From Sphingobacterium pedocola (GTDB taxonomy: Bacteria; Bacteroidota; Bacteroidia; Sphingobacteriales; Sphingobacteriaceae): a DNA stretch of 64,000 bases. The position numbers and the translations under genes were made by a program. Where the stretch lies: the NCBI RefSeq assembly GCF_015209965.1, contig NZ_MU158690.1:434854-498853 (forward strand), written 5' to 3'. The notes under the pieces were generated by a model. It had not been told where the DNA came from, did no database searches, and was given only the letters and a program-made list of their open reading frames with translations. Shown here one piece after another: positions 18,468 through 27,669 of this stretch. How positions within the stretch are numbered: position 1 is the stretch's first letter; each line of letters begins with the position of its first letter.

Positions 18468-20219
18468 TTACATATTATCCCACCCGTTGGATTGTTGTGG
18501 ATAAGGATCGCCAGCAATAACAGACTCGATTTGTTTCAACGGAATTGGGCGCAATACGTGGAAATCCTGTATATTATCCTTAGGCAGGGTGTGATTTGTC
18601 CATTTTGTCGTAAAGAACCCATGCTTCCGTACGCGCTCAACCAATTTTTGTGTGCGAACAAGGTCGAACCAGCGCAACTGTTCTCCACAAAGCTCACGTG
18701 TTCTTTCATCAAGAATATAATCGATGGTTATATCTCCGGGAGCAATCATCAGGTCGTCAATATATTCTTCCTTCGAGGCAGCTCTTTTACGAAGTTCGTT
18801 GATGTAATAAGCAGCTCCGTTGTTTGTCGAATTATTACCCAGTTTAAAAGCAGCTTCGGCAGCGATAAGGTATGTTTCAGCCAAACGATATACGATGATT
18901 GAACGCTGAGAGTCGAACGAAAGACTTGCACGATTGGGATCCAAAAACTTCTTCATGGTTGGGAATGAAGGGTCAGTGTAGTTTTCGGGCGTGAGTATAT
19001 AGTAATTTGTCGCCCCTATGTCTTCTCTGGTCATGTTTTTGCCGGGAAGATAACCTGCAAGGTTACCTTTTGCTCCACTTCTAACGGCAGAATACTTGGT
19101 GTTGCCGACATAAAATTCCTGCGTTCTATTCTGAAAATCCACTGGAGCATTCCACGCGCTTTGAAACGTAGCGTAATAGCGCGAATCTTTGTCTACATCG
19201 CCAAAGGCTTCATTATAAAGCCAGGTTGTTCCATGGTATCGCGCATAAACACGTCCATCTTCTATCTGTTGAACATTACCGCTACCATTAAAATTAAAAT
19301 AACCGGCAACAAAGACATGTGAAAGATGATTCATATTGGCGTCCGCTTCCGGTACACCATAAATCGGATCGTTTGTCATCTGTACACTATACAATATTTC
19401 CTGATTATTTTCATTACCGGGTTTATGGATATCTGCATATTTTGGCATAAGCTTGACGCCTATTTGCTCGCCATCCTCAATTAGTGCTGTTGCTACATCA
19501 TATGCCTGCTGGAAATCGGTAGATTGGGCGGCACTGCTCCATCCACGGGTGAGATACACTTTTGCCAGTAGATGACGGGCTAAAGCTTGTGTAACACGGC
19601 CTGTATTGGTATCTTTCGCTCCTGCGGGCAGGTTACCCGGCGTTGTACAATACAAAAGGTCTTCGATAATAAAATCGTATACATCGGCCATAGGGTCTCG
19701 CTTAGCCTCTTTTATAATCCCATCATTATAGGTACGGTTCAATGTTACATCGCCAAAGAATTGCACCAAACGAAAATAAAGCAAAGCCCGGAAGAATTTG
19801 GTCTCCGCCAGCATAGTTGTTTTTTTGGCTTCTGTAATGCCCGTCATGTCTTGCCCAAAGTGCACAAGACCATTGCAGGTATTGATCAATGTATACGAGG
19901 ATCTCCAGTAGGCATAAATATAGTCCGAACTGGGTTTGTAATTTGCCGTATAATTGCCAAAATTATAAATGTCACCCGAAGAACGGCTGTAGAACTCATC
20001 GGTTCCGGTGACCGTCAACATATGAATAGCATTGATGGGACCATAGAAAGCGCGCATTCCTCCATAAACACCATTTAATCCAAGCTCAAATCCCTGTGGT
20101 GTATTAAACGACTCGGGTGTAATTTTTGAGTGATTTTCCTCTTCCAGAAAATCCGTGCACGCCGTGACGAATAGTAACGGTAGACCTATTAATAAAAATA
20201 TTAGATTTTTCATTTTCAT
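18468..20219 (-). CDS. SusD/RagB-family nutrient-binding lipoprotein
   Basis: 583 residues. Lipobox LLFVTAC places the mature N-terminal Cys near residue 21 for outer-membrane anchoring. The RagB/SusD features are clear: N-terminal TPR-like helices with YFRLVQFFGDV near 148, RHLLAKVYLTRGW near 210, and C-terminal SIIVYRLAETYLIAAEAAFKLG plus DYILDERTRELCGEQLRWFDLVRT. It would cap the SusC transporter encoded eight bases upstream and bind its ligand on the cell surface. Ligand is unknown. Confidence 0.96.
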   Translation of the reverse strand: MKMKNLIFLLIGLPLLFVTACTDFLEEENHSKITPESFNTPQGFELGLNGVYGGMRAFYGPINAIHMLTVTGTDEFYSRSSGDIYNFGNYTANYKPSSDYIYAYWRSSYTLINTCNGLVHFGQDMTGITEAKKTTMLAETKFFRALLYFRLVQFFGDVTLNRTYNDGIIKEAKRDPMADVYDFIIEDLLYCTTPGNLPAGAKDTNTGRVTQALARHLLAKVYLTRGWSSAAQSTDFQQAYDVATALIEDGEQIGVKLMPKYADIHKPGNENNQEILYSVQMTNDPIYGVPEADANMNHLSHVFVAGYFNFNGSGNVQQIEDGRVYARYHGTTWLYNEAFGDVDKDSRYYATFQSAWNAPVDFQNRTQEFYVGNTKYSAVRSGAKGNLAGYLPGKNMTREDIGATNYYILTPENYTDPSFPTMKKFLDPNRASLSFDSQRSIIVYRLAETYLIAAEAAFKLGNNSTNNGAAYYINELRKRAASKEEYIDDLMIAPGDITIDYILDERTRELCGEQLRWFDLVRTQKLVERVRKHGFFTTKWTNHTLPKDNIQDFHVLRPIPLKQIESVIAGDPYPQQSNGWDNM

Positions 20220-20226
20220 CTCGTAA

Positions 20227-23200
20227 TTAAAAAGTTATATTAATACCAAATAACATTTGCCACGATGGAGGAACCACTGTACCCATCACACGGTTGGTCT
20301 CCGGATCGAGACCTTTATATTTGTTCACATATTCTGAGAAGAAGGTCAACGGGTTTGTAGCGGTTGCATATATGCGGGCCCTGCTTAATCCTATTGATCT
20401 AAGAGGTTGATCGGGTAAAGTATAACCCAATGTCACTGTCCGTATCTTGAGGTAAGACGCATCGAATAGTGTAAGCGTTCCTTTATAAGGTATGCTCTGC
20501 ACCCTGTTGTTTGGAGCTGGCCAACGCGCACCTGTATTTTCCGGGGTCCAATAGTCCACATCCAGATTGTTTGTATAACCACCTAACAGCGAGTTTTGTC
20601 CGCCGCCATAGAGTTCAGACCTAAGTAAACCACCCTGGCGGAAATTCATCACTACTGTAAAGTCAAAGTTCTTATAGGCCAGGGTATTTGTCCATCCACC
20701 TTCGAAGTTGGCCTGATGGCTTCCCAATACTTTGCGGTCATTGTCGTTGATTATGTCATCAGGCACACCATCGGGTCCACTGATGTCGGACACTTTAATA
20801 GTCCCTATCACGGATTCGTCGCCCGAGGTTTTAAGTCCGAAGCTTTCGGCCAGCGCCCTGTCTTCAGGAGTATCTTGCCAGATACCCAATCCTACGTATT
20901 CGTAAAAAGATCCTAGTGGATGACCGACAAAGAGGTTGTCAGAAATCAATTGGTCTACTCCTTCAGTAAGCTGCACAACCTTATTCCGGTTAAAGTAGAT
21001 ATTGAGATCCGTACTCCACTGGAATTTATTCTTGCCGTCGCCATTGAAAATATCCATACGGACATTCGTCTCAAACCCTACATTTTCTGTTTTACCTACA
21101 TTGTAAGGGATAGCTGTACTGACACCACTTGTTGCAGGAGGAGTGAAATTCATCATCAAATTGTTGGAGTATTGTTTGTAGGCTTCAATAGAACCGGTAA
21201 CCCGATTTTTCAGAAAGCCAAAATCTATACCCGCATTGTAACTGGCCGTACGTTCCCACTTCAGCTCCCTATTGGAGGCCGCTGTCGGATAATATCCCAG
21301 TACACCCTGCGAACCGAAGATATACCTGTTGCTACTCATATTGCCCATGGTGTCATAAGGATCCACGTTGGTGTTGCCGACTTCACCATAACTTAGACGC
21401 AGTTTCAACTGCGACAATATATGAGCGGTTCTCTCCATAAACTGTTCATGGCCTATGTTCCACGCAAGGGCAGCAGAAGGAAAATAGTGCCACTTATTAC
21501 CTTGGGCCAGACGGGAAGAGCCATCGGCACGAAGTGTCGTCGTCAGGTAATAACGTTGGTCATAATCATAATTAAGACGTCCCATGTAAGAAAGCATGCT
21601 CCACTTGCTATATTCTCCACCTCCTTTATGGTTTTCAGCCGTACCTGGATTGTAGTATCCTACTTGATTGGTCGGTACGTTTTCATAGTTCAGGTCGAAA
21701 TCCTGTGCTTCCCTTTCTCCGGCACTAAACAACGCCGTAACATTAAAATTATGCTTCTCTACTTTTTTATCATACGTCAAAAGGTTTTCAATAGTATAGT
21801 CTATAAGCGAAGCGGATTCGTTATAGCCATAATTCGATGACTGGCGACGCTGGCTTGTCCCTTGCTGATAGTAACGTTGCAATGTGGTCTGCGATAACTG
21901 TACACCCGCATTGAGCCTGTATTTAAAGCCATGTGTGAAATCTACATCTAAATATCCTGTCGTAAATGTTGACAACCGTTTGCGGTCATCCTGAATCGCT
22001 CCTGGACGAAGATCCATGAGGGGATTACTCATCAGGTCATTTGGATGTACTTTTTCCCGTATCGATCCATCGTCCAAATAGGGCGATAGGAGCGGACTGA
22101 GTGAAAGCGCATCGCCCATCGGATTCAGACTTTCTCCTCTACTTATATAGTAGGTGTTCAATGTGTTAAACCCTAATTTGAGGTACTTGTTTATGGTGTG
22201 ATCCATAGATAATTTCAGGGTTGCACGCTCCATCGACTGTAAATCGTATATACCTGTCGATTTAAAATATCCCAACGATGTAGCATATTGGGTATTTTTC
22301 GATCCGCCTGCTATACCGATCTGATGATTGTTGATGACTGGATCCTTGTCATACAACTCTTTTTGCCAGTCAGTATATACACCTCTGTCATAACCTTCGA
22401 TTTCTCCATCAAGTCCTCCCTCGAATACACGTTGTAATATTCTGGGATCGTCGATACCTGTGTAACTGTCCGAATTTTTGTAACGGTTGTACATGGACCA
22501 TTTCCGTAGTTGCATATACTCATCTGAATTCATAGCATCATAAAACCCTAACGGCTTGCTAACTCCTACGTATCCATTATAAGTCACTGCAGCCTTTGCC
22601 GCTTCTACTCCACGCTTGGTCGTCATCAGTATAACGCCATTGGCTCCGCGCGAACCATAGATTGCTGTTGACGAAGCATCTTTAAGAACAGTAACTGAAG
22701 TGATATCATCTGGTGAAATATTGTTCAGCATACCTAAATCGTAAGGAATACCGTCCACAACCAAAAGGGGGTCATTGCCTGCAGCGATCGATCGCGTACC
22801 GCGGATACGGATCTCAGGGGTATGTGCCGGATGTGTTGAACCTCCACTTCGCTGTATGTTCACCCCTGATCCTGCACCTTGCAGGGCCATTGCAATATTT
22901 GCGGCAGGCGTATTACGGATTGTTTGTTCATCGATTACGTTGACGGCACCTGTTAAATCAGATTTCTTCACCGTGCCGTACCCCACAACGACCACTTCGT
23001 CCAAATCACTGATTTCTTGCTCCAAGGTTATATCTATAACAGATCTACCTCGCACGGCTTCCTCTTTACGTACGAAACCTACAGACTGAAAAATGAGTGT
23101 TCCGTCTGATTTAACAGCTATGCTGTAGCTTCCATTATCCGATGTAGCTACGGCGGAAGTTGTTCCTTCCGCCGATACAGAAATCCCCGCCAATACAGTT

Positions 23201-23658
23201 CCATTTGCATCGCGGACGGTACCTGTTACCACATTTTCTTGAATATGCATATTGGATTCCCTTTCCTCCGATTGTTGGTGGATATGTTTGCGTCTTTCAG
23301 TCTCCTTTTCTTTCAGTACGATCGTTTTATCCATAATAACGTACGTAAGGGGCAGTCCTTTAAGACATTCGTCCATCACGGTTTCGAGGGTAGCATTTTT
23401 AAGATTAATATTAACTTTCCGGGTATCATTCAATCGTTTTGCTGAATAAAAAACCGTCCGGTCGGTCTGCTTCTTAATTTCGCGAAAGACTTCCTTCATG
23501 GAAATGCCATTTTGCTGAAGCGTAACGTGGTGTTGTGCCACACTACGCGCTCCAACCTGCATAACGAAGAAGATAATAATTGTTAGCGTGAGCTGAATGC
23601 GCATAAGCACCTGAGTTTTTAACACCCGCTGAAGCGGGAAAGTAATTTTTTCGTACAT
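20227..23658 (-). CDS. SusC-family TonB-dependent transporter with STN signalling domain
   Basis: 1143 residues. After the signal peptide (about 18-42) comes an STN domain (about 60-115: SMKEVFREIKKQTDRTVFYSAK), which marks transducers that talk to an anti-sigma factor. It is followed by a carboxypeptidase-D-like domain (130-220), the conserved VVVVGYGTVKKSDLTGAV, a plug (DPLLVVDGIPYD; SSTAIYGSRGANGVILMTTKRG), and a 22-strand barrel ending in SWQMLFGINITF. Outer membrane. The upstream FecR and ECF sigma genes are its natural partners: ligand binding should signal through the STN domain to FecR and release the sigma factor. Confidence 0.97.
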   Translation of the reverse strand: MYEKITFPLQRVLKTQVLMRIQLTLTIIIFFVMQVGARSVAQHHVTLQQNGISMKEVFREIKKQTDRTVFYSAKRLNDTRKVNINLKNATLETVMDECLKGLPLTYVIMDKTIVLKEKETERRKHIHQQSEERESNMHIQENVVTGTVRDANGTVLAGISVSAEGTTSAVATSDNGSYSIAVKSDGTLIFQSVGFVRKEEAVRGRSVIDITLEQEISDLDEVVVVGYGTVKKSDLTGAVNVIDEQTIRNTPAANIAMALQGAGSGVNIQRSGGSTHPAHTPEIRIRGTRSIAAGNDPLLVVDGIPYDLGMLNNISPDDITSVTVLKDASSTAIYGSRGANGVILMTTKRGVEAAKAAVTYNGYVGVSKPLGFYDAMNSDEYMQLRKWSMYNRYKNSDSYTGIDDPRILQRVFEGGLDGEIEGYDRGVYTDWQKELYDKDPVINNHQIGIAGGSKNTQYATSLGYFKSTGIYDLQSMERATLKLSMDHTINKYLKLGFNTLNTYYISRGESLNPMGDALSLSPLLSPYLDDGSIREKVHPNDLMSNPLMDLRPGAIQDDRKRLSTFTTGYLDVDFTHGFKYRLNAGVQLSQTTLQRYYQQGTSQRRQSSNYGYNESASLIDYTIENLLTYDKKVEKHNFNVTALFSAGEREAQDFDLNYENVPTNQVGYYNPGTAENHKGGGEYSKWSMLSYMGRLNYDYDQRYYLTTTLRADGSSRLAQGNKWHYFPSAALAWNIGHEQFMERTAHILSQLKLRLSYGEVGNTNVDPYDTMGNMSSNRYIFGSQGVLGYYPTAASNRELKWERTASYNAGIDFGFLKNRVTGSIEAYKQYSNNLMMNFTPPATSGVSTAIPYNVGKTENVGFETNVRMDIFNGDGKNKFQWSTDLNIYFNRNKVVQLTEGVDQLISDNLFVGHPLGSFYEYVGLGIWQDTPEDRALAESFGLKTSGDESVIGTIKVSDISGPDGVPDDIINDNDRKVLGSHQANFEGGWTNTLAYKNFDFTVVMNFRQGGLLRSELYGGGQNSLLGGYTNNLDVDYWTPENTGARWPAPNNRVQSIPYKGTLTLFDASYLKIRTVTLGYTLPDQPLRSIGLSRARIYATATNPLTFFSEYVNKYKGLDPETNRVMGTVVPPSWQMLFGINITF

Positions 23659-23732
23659 TTACAGTAATGTTTGGTTCAATTGAATAACTAGATTTATACG
23701 TTGTCCTGAACATTTTCTGCCTTGCAGATATT

Positions 23733-23759
23733 GCCGAAAGTGTTGGTCGCACTTTCGGC
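23733..23759. other. 10-bp-stem hairpin between fecR-like and susC-like genes
   Basis: GCCGAAAGTG / CACTTTCGGC with a seven-base loop in the 158-bp gap. No T-tract follows on the minus strand, so it may stabilise or partly attenuate transcript between regulator genes and the transporter rather than terminate. Confidence 0.45.
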
Positions 23760-23816
23760 TTCTTGTTCACTTTATTGTTGTCAAATTATAACATACACTA
23801 TGCTTAAATTTTTATA

Positions 23817-25001
23817 TTAGTTTTTGATTTTATTGCGGATGATCACGGTTCTATTTTTAACTTCGAATGTTAAACCGCCCGCCTCCTGCATAATATCCAG
23901 GACCGTCCGTAGGTTACCGTACCTCGAAATACTTCCGGAAAAAACCTCATTGGAAGGCAGATATTTGCTGTTATCAATTTCGAAGTCGTACCAACGGGCT
24001 ATCCTCTCCAACACCTCTTCTGCAGTCTCATCCCGAAATACAAATTCGCCGTTCTTCCAATCGACATAATCGTGTACATCCACCTTACTTTTTTCAAGTC
24101 CATTCTTTCCATTTTTTCCCTGCTCCCCTGGAAGAAGTGTCAATTCTTCACCAGATCGAGGTGTTTCGACACGAACTTTACCATCCACCAAGGTGGTCTT
24201 CGTTTCCTCTTCATCGTGATAAGCCGAAATATTAAACTCCGTACCTAAAACGGTGATCGTTTGGTTGGCGCTAACGACTTTAAATGGTTTAAAATGTGCA
24301 GCCGTGTTATCTGTTTGTACACGTTTTACATCGAAATAAGCCTCTCCCTCCAATTCCACGATGCGCTCTCCTTTAGCGAAATGGGTAGGATATTTTAGCG
24401 TTGATTCGGCGTTTAACCACACCGTTGTTCCGTCGGTTAGCGTAACTTTATATGTTCCGCCACGTGGTGTACTTAGCGTCAACCATTGCGGAGAAGGTGA
24501 TTCCAATGCTAAAACAGTGGATGTTCCATCATTATACGTGATCTCTTTTTCATCGACGATAATGCCACTACGACTTTCGTCCAAGGTAAGTATCCTGCCG
24601 TCGGCAAGTATTATCTTTGCTTTATTTCCTCCCGGCATAATATCTATTTCAGACACAACGGTATCATCAGCTTTCGGGGAGAATGTAAACCATGAAATCC
24701 CGATCATCCCTGATATAAATACGGCCGCAACATAAGGAAGCCAGCGATTTAAATCTGATTTCTTTTTCGATGCGATATGTTTTCTCAACTTTAATTTTAC
24801 CTTATCGGTCAGGTCCTCTGTTTCCCCAGAAAGATTGTGCGCGATCGTGTTCGAGAATTCTTTCCGCAAAAGATGATCAAATGCCTCAGGTATACCATAG
24901 TCTTTGAAATAATCCAGCATGGCCTTCAACTCCTCCTCAGAAATAGAAAGGTCTATATATTTTCTACATAATACTTCGATATCGTACTGGCTCTTACCCA
25001 T
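23817..25001 (-). CDS. FecR-family anti-sigma factor
   Basis: 394 residues. N-terminal cytoplasmic helical region (1-84) binds the sigma factor; one transmembrane helix at about 87-107 (PYVAAVFISGMIGISWFTF); periplasmic FecR domain (about 170-275: STPRGGTYKVTLTDGTTVWL, RIVELEGEAYFDVKR, FKVVSANQTITVLGTEFNIS); C-terminal DUF4974-like STN-fold domain (about 315-392: EEVLERIARWYDFEI). Holds the adjacent ECF sigma factor until the STN domain of the SusC transporter signals. 100 bp after the sigma gene and 158 bp before susC. Confidence 0.95.
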   Translation of the reverse strand: MGKSQYDIEVLCRKYIDLSISEEELKAMLDYFKDYGIPEAFDHLLRKEFSNTIAHNLSGETEDLTDKVKLKLRKHIASKKKSDLNRWLPYVAAVFISGMIGISWFTFSPKADDTVVSEIDIMPGGNKAKIILADGRILTLDESRSGIIVDEKEITYNDGTSTVLALESPSPQWLTLSTPRGGTYKVTLTDGTTVWLNAESTLKYPTHFAKGERIVELEGEAYFDVKRVQTDNTAAHFKPFKVVSANQTITVLGTEFNISAYHDEEETKTTLVDGKVRVETPRSGEELTLLPGEQGKNGKNGLEKSKVDVHDYVDWKNGEFVFRDETAEEVLERIARWYDFEIDNSKYLPSNEVFSGSISRYGNLRTVLDIMQEAGGLTFEVKNRTVIIRNKIKN

Positions 25002-25101
25002 TATAATTTTTGGCTAACTGTATTATTACACCTCAAATGCAAAAAGCAAGCAACGGAAATAGGATGTATTTTACAATGTGCTGGTAGTCAGTGGGAAAAA
25101 A

Positions 25102-25704
25102 TTAAAAAATGATAAAAATAAAAGTGAGATATAAAATACTGGTAAGTTCAGTTTGATTTTTCAGTTCCCCTTTTAAGAAAATGTTAGCATTTCTGATGTG
25201 GCTATTAACGGTCGTTATGGAAATTTTAAGTCGTTCACTTACCTCTTTGTAACTTAGTCCTTCAAGCTTACAAAGTTCATAAACTTTTTTCTGTTGAGGT
25301 GGTAAGCGATCTAACAATGTTTGAAGCAATTGTTGCGTTTCCTTATGTTCTATCCATTCTTCCACGATATTATTATCCGTTGACCTAAAGTAGGTAAGAA
25401 ATTCCGCTCGCAAACGACTGTCATTCGCCAATTTACGAAACACATTTTTCGATTTATTTATGGCACTCCGGTACAAGTAGGCTGGAACGGACTTTGAGGC
25501 ATCCATCTCATGACGCTTCTCCCATAACATCATAAACACCTCTTGCAACACCTCCTCAGCTAATTCATAGGAACGCAACAGCCGAACGAGATGCGGCGCG
25601 AGTTCATTTTTATAGCGATCATAAATCTCCAAAAAAGCTTTTTCGTCATCATCATTCAATAAGATAACCAATGCTTCATCCGTATGATTTCTTAGGTTTT
25701 TCAT
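25102..25704 (-). CDS. ECF RNA polymerase sigma factor
   Basis: 200 residues. Region 2 (about 25-90) includes YDRYKNELAPHLVRLL and EEVLQEVFMMLWEKR; region 4 (about 125-180) has LDRLPPQQKKVYELCKLEGLSYKEVSERLKISITTVNSHI, an intact HTH for -35 recognition. The tail ends in a hydrophobic stretch (ILYLTFIFIIF) often seen in Bacteroidota ECF factors paired with FecR. Expected to activate the locus to its left, and perhaps its own operon. The next gene upstream, 116 bp away on the same strand, is the sulfatase. Confidence 0.95.
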   Translation of the reverse strand: MKNLRNHTDEALVILLNDDDEKAFLEIYDRYKNELAPHLVRLLRSYELAEEVLQEVFMMLWEKRHEMDASKSVPAYLYRSAINKSKNVFRKLANDSRLRAEFLTYFRSTDNNIVEEWIEHKETQQLLQTLLDRLPPQQKKVYELCKLEGLSYKEVSERLKISITTVNSHIRNANIFLKGELKNQTELTSILYLTFIFIIF

Positions 25705-25820
25705 ATCCCATTCTTACTAACAAGAAGTTGTTATTTACGACTTTTGATTTATAATATAGCGATCTCTAATTGCGCGCTGTGAATATACGAAATTATGCTG
25801 TCTTTTGGTAACTTTTAACT

Positions 25821-27308
25821 TTACCGCACATCCTTAATATGACGAGGGCCTTTTTCATTTGTTTTTAAAGCACCCTTAGCCAGCCCGGCCCTTTCCCCCT
25901 TTTTCCATTCTCTAGGAAGCCGGTTTCCATGCACATCATCTCGATCAGGTGTTGGGTTCTGTGGCACAGAATCTCCTGTTTCGGCAACCCATTGATCCAT
26001 TACTTTTCGCAAATAAACGAGGGAATTCTGGTGTTTTTTATCGGAAACGAGATTGTTAAACTGATATGGATCAGCAGGTAAATAGTACAACTCTTCCTGT
26101 TCCCGAGGTTTCTGAAAGACATCTTCTTGTTCTGGGGAAGTCAAGTCCTTATCGTAGGCATCCCACAATTCGCTTCCTGCAGGAAACTGTCGTGTAGATT
26201 CACCGACCAAATTCTGGCGCTCGGGAAATTCATTTCTGATGTATACCCAGTCCTTGTGCCTAACCATTCGTTCATGGGCTTGAAAGACGTGCCAATTGTG
26301 TTCTGCAAACGCAAAATCACGGTGTTCCGGTCTTCCGCCGTCGACTAAAATGGAATGAAAGCTCACGCCCTGTATATTATCATGGACGTCATTACCTGCT
26401 AATGTTAGAACCGTAGATGCAATATCTACTGCGCTTATTAAAGCGTTAGTTTTACCTTTATGTACATTAGGGCCATAAATAATAAATGGCGTCTTTATAC
26501 CACTGTCATATAATCTTCCTTTGCTTCTAGGGAACGGTCTGCCGTTATCACTCATAAAGATGATATAGGTATTCTCCAAGATGTTCTGCTTCTTTAATTC
26601 CTTGACAATTTCCCCTAGGTAATAGTCGGCGCGCGACACTTCGTGGTAATATGCGGCAAGATCCTGACGTGTCTTTGGTCCATCGTATAACATCGGTGGC
26701 ACGATGATATCATCGGGACTGTATATGGGGCCCTTATCGTTAATCTGCCAGTCTCGATGCGCATCGTGTGAGGCAAACCAAAAGAAAAAAGGCTGATTTT
26801 TCGGTCTGTTTTTTATAATCTGGTTCCAATCTCCTTCGCCACCTGGCCCCTTGCCCGGTGAGATCGTATCAAACGCATGCTTCGTTTGTGGCCCCATATG
26901 GTTTTTGCCGGATAACACCGTATAATAGCCGGCTTCCTTCAGGAGCTGCGGAAACATGACCTGTCCGCTAGGAAGTGGATCGTGTAGTTCGGGCGCCCCG
27001 GTATTGTGGGGGTATCGCCCTGTAATAATACTGGAGCGACTTGGGCTACAGCTACTGGTCGTCAGATACGCGTTTTCGAACTTAAGTCCTAACTTAGCCA
27101 AACTGTCGATATTTGGTGTTTTAACATTAGGATCTCCGTAACAACCTAAATCGTTCCATCCGATGTCGTCGGTGATGAAAAATATAAAATTTGGCTTTGT
27201 TGTTGTTTCTTTATTTGCTGTATGTTGTGCAGCTGCTTGGATTGGTTGCTGTAAGGCCAGCCCTATAGTAAGGGAACCTAAAATTTTAGAAATAGCCTTT
27301 ATCTTCAT
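25821..27308 (-). CDS. Sulfatase (type I, formylglycine-dependent), exported
   Basis: 495 residues from the ATG at 27308, chosen because it begins a proper signal peptide (MKIKAISKILGSLTIGLALQ); the frame is open nine codons further. Catalytic motif CSPSR with Cys at residue 87, the Cys-type that needs maturation to formylglycine, followed by SSIITGRYPHNTG. Metal ligands are visible in ITDDIGWND near 45, GKNHMG near 135 and FMSDNGRPFPRSKG near 245. It resembles the S1-family N-sulfoglucosamine or exo-sulfatases, but subfamily and substrate cannot be fixed here. Periplasmic. It is divergent from the GH130 gene, and the shared gap carries two facing copies of the GTMTCAAT operator. Confidence 0.93.
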   Translation of the reverse strand: MKIKAISKILGSLTIGLALQQPIQAAAQHTANKETTTKPNFIFFITDDIGWNDLGCYGDPNVKTPNIDSLAKLGLKFENAYLTTSSCSPSRSSIITGRYPHNTGAPELHDPLPSGQVMFPQLLKEAGYYTVLSGKNHMGPQTKHAFDTISPGKGPGGEGDWNQIIKNRPKNQPFFFWFASHDAHRDWQINDKGPIYSPDDIIVPPMLYDGPKTRQDLAAYYHEVSRADYYLGEIVKELKKQNILENTYIIFMSDNGRPFPRSKGRLYDSGIKTPFIIYGPNVHKGKTNALISAVDIASTVLTLAGNDVHDNIQGVSFHSILVDGGRPEHRDFAFAEHNWHVFQAHERMVRHKDWVYIRNEFPERQNLVGESTRQFPAGSELWDAYDKDLTSPEQEDVFQKPREQEELYYLPADPYQFNNLVSDKKHQNSLVYLRKVMDQWVAETGDSVPQNPTPDRDDVHGNRLPREWKKGERAGLAKGALKTNEKGPRHIKDVR

Positions 27309-27432
27309 GCGTATGTTGTTAGTTTGTATCGGCACGTTGGTTTTAATTTTACGAATTTACAATGAAATCCTTTTACATGAAGTAGCTTATTCTTTTTCGA
27401 ATTAGTATCGGGTATCGTTTATAAAAATTAGC

Positions 27433-27520
27433 TTTACACAATTTAATACTCAAATTTCCCAAATGTCTTCCGGAAAAAAATATCTCTCTGTATCAATAAA
27501 ATGTGAAATCGTCTCAATAT
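27433..27520. repeat. Conserved cis-element copy A (about 90 bp, matches 40043-40130)
   Basis: An ungapped stretch that aligns with 40041-40130 at a constant offset of 12610 bp. By hand count 71 of 90 bases agree, including TCAATACTCAAATTT-like and AAAAAAATATCT blocks, and the last ten bases GTCTCAATAT are identical. It contains operator copy 1. Confidence 0.75.
27490..27518 (+). promoter_or_regulatory. Operator copy 1: GTATCAAT-N13-GTCTCAAT
   Basis: Two direct half-sites, 27490-27497 and 27511-27518, start-to-start distance 21 bp (two helical turns). The direct-repeat, 21-bp layout is that of AraC-type and HTCS-type DNA-binding domains. Lies in the gap between the divergent sulfatase and GH130 genes. 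Confidence 0.65.
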
Positions 27521-27563
27521 GTTTTTTGATAGCATAGACGATTGCTGCTTAGTTAGATTTGCT

Positions 27564-27592
27564 GCTGAGACAAAAAATCAATTTATTGATAC
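27564..27592 (-). promoter_or_regulatory. Operator copy 2 (inverted): GTATCAAT-N13-GTCTCAGC
   Basis: On the minus strand GTATCAAT (27592-27585) is followed 21 bp on by GTCTCAGC (27571-27564). It faces copy 1, so the divergent gap holds one operator pointing each way, suiting joint control of sulfatase and GH130. Confidence 0.6.
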
Positions 27593-27631
27593 AATTAACG
27601 GGTTTTCTTAGGTAAATATTAGTAATATTTG

Positions 27632-27649
27632 TATGGTCGAGTGACCATA
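27632..27649. promoter_or_regulatory. Perfect 7-bp inverted repeat in the GH130 leader
   Basis: TATGGTC / GACCATA around GAGT, 20 bp before the GH130 ATG. It could be a leader hairpin or a protein-binding site; nothing decides between them. Confidence 0.35.
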
Positions 27650-27669
27650 ATCGAACAAAAAGACCTCTT

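Noticed and set aside
23733..23759. Hairpin between fecR-like and susC-like genes as a terminator
   Set aside because: No T-tract on the minus strand and the genes are expected to act together; kept only as an unassigned hairpin.
25718..25733. TAACAA/TTGTTA palindrome upstream of the sigma gene
   Set aside because: Only six bases per arm in AT-rich DNA; not significant by eye.
27618..27631. TAATATTTG as the GH130 promoter box
   Set aside because: It has three bases rather than two between TA and TTTG, so it does not match the consensus.
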